In this document: piece by piece, positions 60,779-64,000 of the stretch
How positions within the stretch are numbered: position 1 is the stretch's first letter
Layout: every line of letters begins with the position of its first letter
Assembly (NCBI GenBank): GCA_963669295.1
Contig: OY769938.1
Location: forward strand, 4,712,001-4,776,000
Length of the DNA: 64,000 nt
Direction of reading: 5' to 3'
From: G963669295 sp963669295
GTDB taxonomy: Bacteria > Bacteroidota > Bacteroidia > Flavobacteriales_D > CALLUQ01
Translations under genes and position numbers: made by a program
The notes under the pieces: generated by a model
The model's input: only the letters and a program-made list of their open reading frames with translations
What the model was told of the DNA's origin: nothing
Databases searched by the model: none

Positions 60779-61549
60779 CTATCTGGTAGTGATTAGTTTT
60801 TGTGTGGTTACTTTCCCGTTAGCATTGGTAAGTTTCATAATGTACGCACCGGCCTCAAGTTTACTGGCATTAAAGCTGAAGGTGTAAAGTTGGCCTGTTT
60901 CTGCGTGTTGGTTGAATAAAGTAGATATTCTTTTGCCTGTTAAGTCAAACAACTCAATGACTGTTTTTCCTGACACACCAACTTCCAGTTGGATGGTGCC
61001 ATCGTTGGCAACAGGATTAGGGAATACTTCAAAGCGTTGGTCGTTCATTTCACGATCAGCACTTCGGTCTTCAATGATAACTCCGCCACAGGCACCTTGT
61101 GTCCATGAGGTTACCCCTGCTGCTGAAGCAAAGCAAGAATTGGAGTACGTTTCGCCATCACATCCACAAACAGGGTCTACGTACAGCGGGCAAAAAATAT
61201 CAAGCGGTTCGCCTACGCAGCCACATTCACCAGGTGTAAAGCTGGTTACTCCATTTTGAAAAGTAGCTACACAAGCATTGCTGTAGGTAACACCATCACA
61301 TCCGCAAACGGGATCGTAAATGGCTAAACAGAAAATTTCAAGATCAATTAAACTGGGGTCGATACAGCCGTCGCAAGAGCCCAATTGATCGCCATGGTCT
61401 AAGTGTGCCTGTGCAGCGTTTTGACTCACCGTAATGGTATTACCATTGTGGCAAAGCGTTACAGTGTTTTGTGGTAATGCCGTGGTAACGGCAAAGATGA
61501 AAGCCACGAATAAGGTCATGCCTTTCAGAGAAAGCAGATTGTTTTTCAT
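60779..61549 (-). CDS. Secreted Kazal-type protein with T9SS sorting domain
   Basis: 256 residues. Signal peptide ends at TTALPQ. Two Kazal-like modules: CLAIYDPVCGCDGVTYSNAC (about 73-92) and CPLYVDPVCGCDGETYSNSC (about 113-132). These contain the classical C-x-C-D-G-x-T-Y-x-N-x-C core of serine-protease inhibitors. The last 75 residues are a T9SS domain (EVFPNPVANDGT ... GAYIMKL ... KLITTR). It lies next to two trypsin-like proteases, so a role as inhibitor or partner is plausible. Confidence 0.85.
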   Translation of the reverse strand: MKNNLLSLKGMTLFVAFIFAVTTALPQNTVTLCHNGNTITVSQNAAQAHLDHGDQLGSCDGCIDPSLIDLEIFCLAIYDPVCGCDGVTYSNACVATFQNGVTSFTPGECGCVGEPLDIFCPLYVDPVCGCDGETYSNSCFASAAGVTSWTQGACGGVIIEDRSADREMNDQRFEVFPNPVANDGTIQLEVGVSGKTVIELFDLTGKRISTLFNQHAETGQLYTFSFNASKLEAGAYIMKLTNANGKVTTQKLITTR

Positions 61550-61609
61550 TCTATTGGTTTTTTGTAGTTTGGTTATTAGTGGTCAGCTAATAGTTGCATA
61601 GCAACCTTT

Positions 61610-61617
61610 CAAAGGTA
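61610..61617 (-). promoter_or_regulatory. -7 promoter box for the Kazal gene
   Basis: TACCTTTG on the minus strand, an exact TAnnTTTG match, giving a leader of about 55 bases to the ATG at 61549. Confidence 0.5.
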
Positions 61618-61731
61618 AGCGACAGCAAGAACAAAAAACATCCGTAATTTTACTTAATTTTTTGTGGGTTATTAACATGGTAGAAATACGACTCCTTGAT
61701 TTGCAGTGAAATAGCCAGGAAAACCACAGGT

Positions 61732-62931
61732 CTATTTCACCATCAATTTACCTGAGGAAAGTTGCTTTCCATTGCTCACCAATTGAAAAAGGTACAACCC
61801 CTGGCTGAGTCCTTCGCGGTGAATGGTAAACTGCTGACTTTGTATGTTTTCTATGCTGCGTACTTGTTGTCCGGTGCTGTTGTAGAGGTAAAATGAAAGT
61901 GGAGCATCGGGCCAACGATCGAGTGCAATGGTGGTGTAATCGCTAAAAGGGTTGGGGTATATGGAGGCGTTTATGGTGTTTTCTTCTGCTATTCCCAACG
62001 CATGATTTTCCATTACATTTTTGAAAGCGTGAAAGATGCTGTTGGTAATTTGGAGATGCATATAATGGCCAGCGTATGTAAACGTGCCAAAGGCATAATA
62101 GTTGGTGTCGTTATCGGTATAAAAAAAGTTGCTGCCACTTTGCCCGCCTATACCAATGGCTTCGTTGGAAGGGACAGTAAGAAAATTTCCATTCACTTTT
62201 AGATTGCCGTAATTGTAGTATAGGGTGTCGCCATTATACACCTCGTTTGGATTATTGGGATGGGGGTAGTTGGGGTAGCTGAGTTTATGAAATACATTGC
62301 TGCTAAAATAGCTAGTGTCTTTGTTAAAGGCAATGCCCACATACCCAATAGCTGAACCAATGGGTTCATTCAATTCGATGAGTGCCAGGTCAATAAAAGC
62401 TTCGTCGTCGTAATAGGTTTTAAGTACATAATACTTTCTAGAATAGCTAGAGGGCATGCCCGGTTGCTCTACGCCATTGTTGAATACCGGTACTACAAGT
62501 GTGCTATCGTGAAACCAAATTTGTGAATTGTTATTGTACAGGCAATGAGCGGCTGTTAACACAAACCGGTTGCCCACCAACATGGCCGAACAGTTATTGG
62601 ATAGTGTATCGTTGGAAGATCTAAAAAGTTTAATGGCTGTTCGCACAGGGTAATCGGTAAGGGTAAAGAACGATTCGGCCGGAGCCAGCTTGCTAAAGTT
62701 AACTCCTGCAAACAGGTTGCTGGTAGGTGGGGTAAGGCTGAGCGGAATTTGGTTGCCCATAGAGCCTACCGATGAGCTGGTGGCTGCAAATGAGAGGCTC
62801 GAATCGTAGGTTACCGGAGAAATAAATTCAACCGTTTGTGTACGTACATCGTAAGCTACAATGGTGTCGGTAAATTGAGCAAAAGTAATAACAGTACAGG
62901 CCAATAAGGCCAGGGTGAGAGAGTATTTCAT
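61732..62931 (-). CDS. Secreted trypsin-like serine protease with T9SS sorting domain
   Basis: 399 residues. Signal peptide MKYSLTLALLACTVITFAQ. The chymotrypsin-fold catalytic triad is H129 (VLTAAHC), D181 (FIDLALIEL) and S265 (GGQSGSNFF). A T9SS domain (about 325-399, SIYPNPFSDYTT ... GLYLFQLVSNGKQLSS ... KLMVK) exports it. The next gene upstream is a closely related copy, so this is a tandem duplication. The Kazal protein lies 180 bases downstream. Confidence 0.9.
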   Translation of the reverse strand: MKYSLTLALLACTVITFAQFTDTIVAYDVRTQTVEFISPVTYDSSLSFAATSSSVGSMGNQIPLSLTPPTSNLFAGVNFSKLAPAESFFTLTDYPVRTAIKLFRSSNDTLSNNCSAMLVGNRFVLTAAHCLYNNNSQIWFHDSTLVVPVFNNGVEQPGMPSSYSRKYYVLKTYYDDEAFIDLALIELNEPIGSAIGYVGIAFNKDTSYFSSNVFHKLSYPNYPHPNNPNEVYNGDTLYYNYGNLKVNGNFLTVPSNEAIGIGGQSGSNFFYTDNDTNYYAFGTFTYAGHYMHLQITNSIFHAFKNVMENHALGIAEENTINASIYPNPFSDYTTIALDRWPDAPLSFYLYNSTGQQVRSIENIQSQQFTIHREGLSQGLYLFQLVSNGKQLSSGKLMVK

Positions 62932-63049
62932 GAGCGAGTTTTTATGGCTCGATATTAAAGTGCGAGCCGGGATTTATTGTAGTAACTATTGTTTGATTTT
63001 ATTTCACCATCAATTTACCTGAGGAAAGTTGCTTTCCATTGCCCACCAA

Positions 63050-64000
63050 TTAAAAAAGGTACAACCCCTGGCTGAGCCCTTCGCGGTGAATGGTAAACCG
63101 TTGACTTTGTATGTTTTCTATGCTGCGCACTTGTTGTCCGGTGCTGTTGTAGAGGTAAAATGAAAGTGGAGCATCGGGCCAACGGTCGAGTGCAATGGTA
63201 GTGTAATCACTAAAAGGGTTGGGGTATATGGAAGCGTTTATGGTGTTTTCTTCTGCTATTCCCAACGCATAGTTTTCCATTACATTTTTAAAGGCGTAAA
63301 AGGTGCTGTTGGTAATTTGGGCATGTCGGTAATAACTCGACCAGCTAGCCACACCAAATGAATAATAACTGTTGTTGTTATCGGTGTAAAATAACGAGCT
63401 GCCGCTTTGCCCTGGTATGCCTTTGGCATCGCTAGAAGGAACAATCAAATCGTCTAATCCATCTGCCTGAATGTTGCCATAATTGTAATACAAGGTATCG
63501 CCATTATAAACTTCGGTTGGATCGAAGGGGCTTGTTATGTTAGGATAGCTGAGTTTATGAAATACATTGCTGCTAAAATAGCTGGTATCTTTATTAAAGG
63601 CTATGCCAATATGTCCTATATCCAACCCTATGGGTTCGTTGAGTTCTATTAATGCTAAATCTTCAAATAATTCTCCATCGTAAAATGATTTAAAGATGTA
63701 GTACTTGCGGGCATAGCTTGTAGGGATGCCTGGTTGTTGTGTGCCATTGTTGTAAATAGGAATGGCGTAGATGCTATCATTTATCCATTGTTGTGTGTTA
63801 AAATCGCGCAAGCAATGGGCAGCTGTTAATACAAACCGGTTGCCTACCATCATGCCAGAGCAATTGTTGTGAAGCGTATTTTCGTACCTGAATTGCTTAA
63901 TGGCTGCTCGAATGGGGTAGTCGGTTAGGTTGAAGAAGGATGCTGCAGGAGCCAAATCGCTAAAATTGGATCCTGCAAACAGATTGTTGGTAGGTGGGGT
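63050..64000 (-). CDS. Trypsin-like protease, tandem copy with truncated sorting domain (partial)
   Basis: The gene enters from the right window edge: codons are open from base 64000 (TPPTNNLFAG) down to a TAA at 63050-63052. The triad is intact (VLTAAHC; EDLALIEL; PGQSGSSLFYT). Its end is nearly identical to the neighbour's up to GLSQGLYLF. There a C-to-T change turns CAA (Gln) into TAA. The old frame continues with LVGNGKQLSSGKLMVK to the ancestral TAA at 62999-63001. So 17 residues of the T9SS signal are lost, and secretion is probably impaired. Confidence 0.85.
   Translation of the reverse strand, partial: TPPTNNLFAGSNFSDLAPAASFFNLTDYPIRAAIKQFRYENTLHNNCSGMMVGNRFVLTAAHCLRDFNTQQWINDSIYAIPIYNNGTQQPGIPTSYARKYYIFKSFYDGELFEDLALIELNEPIGLDIGHIGIAFNKDTSYFSSNVFHKLSYPNITSPFDPTEVYNGDTLYYNYGNIQADGLDDLIVPSSDAKGIPGQSGSSLFYTDNNNSYYSFGVASWSSYYRHAQITNSTFYAFKNVMENYALGIAEENTINASIYPNPFSDYTTIALDRWPDAPLSFYLYNSTGQQVRSIENIQSQRFTIHREGLSQGLYLF

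Overview
The window is chromosomal DNA of a member of the Bacteroidota, most likely a Flavobacteriales-type lineage. The grounds are at least five secreted proteins ending in type IX secretion (T9SS) C-terminal sorting domains (YPNP/FPNP ... GxYxxxI), a GldM-C-like protein, two TonB-dependent receptors with carboxypeptidase-regulatory N-domains, Bacteroidota-type -7 promoter boxes (TAnnTTTG), a near absence of Shine-Dalgarno sequences, and families largely confined to the phylum (DUF2490, YARHG, endosialidase-like 'tail fibre' surface proteins). No rRNA, tRNA, CRISPR array or intact insertion sequence was seen. Genus cannot be named from the sequence.

Layout. 0-5 kb: end of an unknown gene, a large 'VGIGT' surface protein split by a -1 frameshift, a T9SS-exported GH16 glucanase and a GldM-C-like orphan. 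5-17 kb: housekeeping and stress genes (TerC, DinB-like, AlaX tRNA editing, sorbosone-dehydrogenase-like protein, TonB receptor, MsrA, PaaI thioesterase, TPR lipoprotein, MBL hydrolase, PNGase-F-like lipoprotein, GNAT, a 54-residue zinc-ribbon membrane protein). 17.5-20 kb: a second TonB-like barrel. 20-24.4 kb: a gene-poor, repeat-rich island with two inverted ~145-bp elements, a 20-unit 21-bp minisatellite, many small palindromes, and only a beta-helix/2-TM protein and a fibronectin-III protein. 24.4-28.1 kb: the most unusual locus, with a leader-plus-hydrophobic-core peptide-like protein ending in CNC, two tandem paralogues ending around FDFTRPCPSTCD, then a 7-TM protein, histidine kinase and LuxR-type regulator in overlapping order.

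28-39 kb: a DUF4424/YARHG protein, a minus-strand run (VOC, TlpA-like thioredoxin, three envelope proteins), a CotH/lamin-tail T9SS protein, an ECF sigma - membrane protein - Spy-like stress operon, a predicted deaminase-fold protein, a HEAT-like protein and a HAD phosphatase. 39-51 kb: a small Cys-rich secreted protein, a beta-helix T9SS protein, VOC, Ndk, a lipoprotein plus a secreted DnaJ-zinc-finger-like protein, an RluE-type pseudouridine synthase, an indoleamine-dioxygenase-family protein, an esterase operon and a TPR-SpoIIE phosphatase. 51-64 kb: DUF763, T9SS proteins, miaA overlapped by a Vsr/acyltransferase-like gene, a MORN/YwqK repeat protein, a CotH-DUF2490 pair, SRPBCC, an XAC2610-like lipoprotein, a Kazal-domain protein and two tandem trypsin-like proteases, the second with a nonsense mutation in its sorting signal.

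Many predicted starts were moved to the first ATG that gives a proper signal peptide or lipobox. Several -7 boxes then lie only 4-6 bases before the start codon, suggesting nearly leaderless mRNAs. All functional calls rest on motif recognition by eye; no database search was run.
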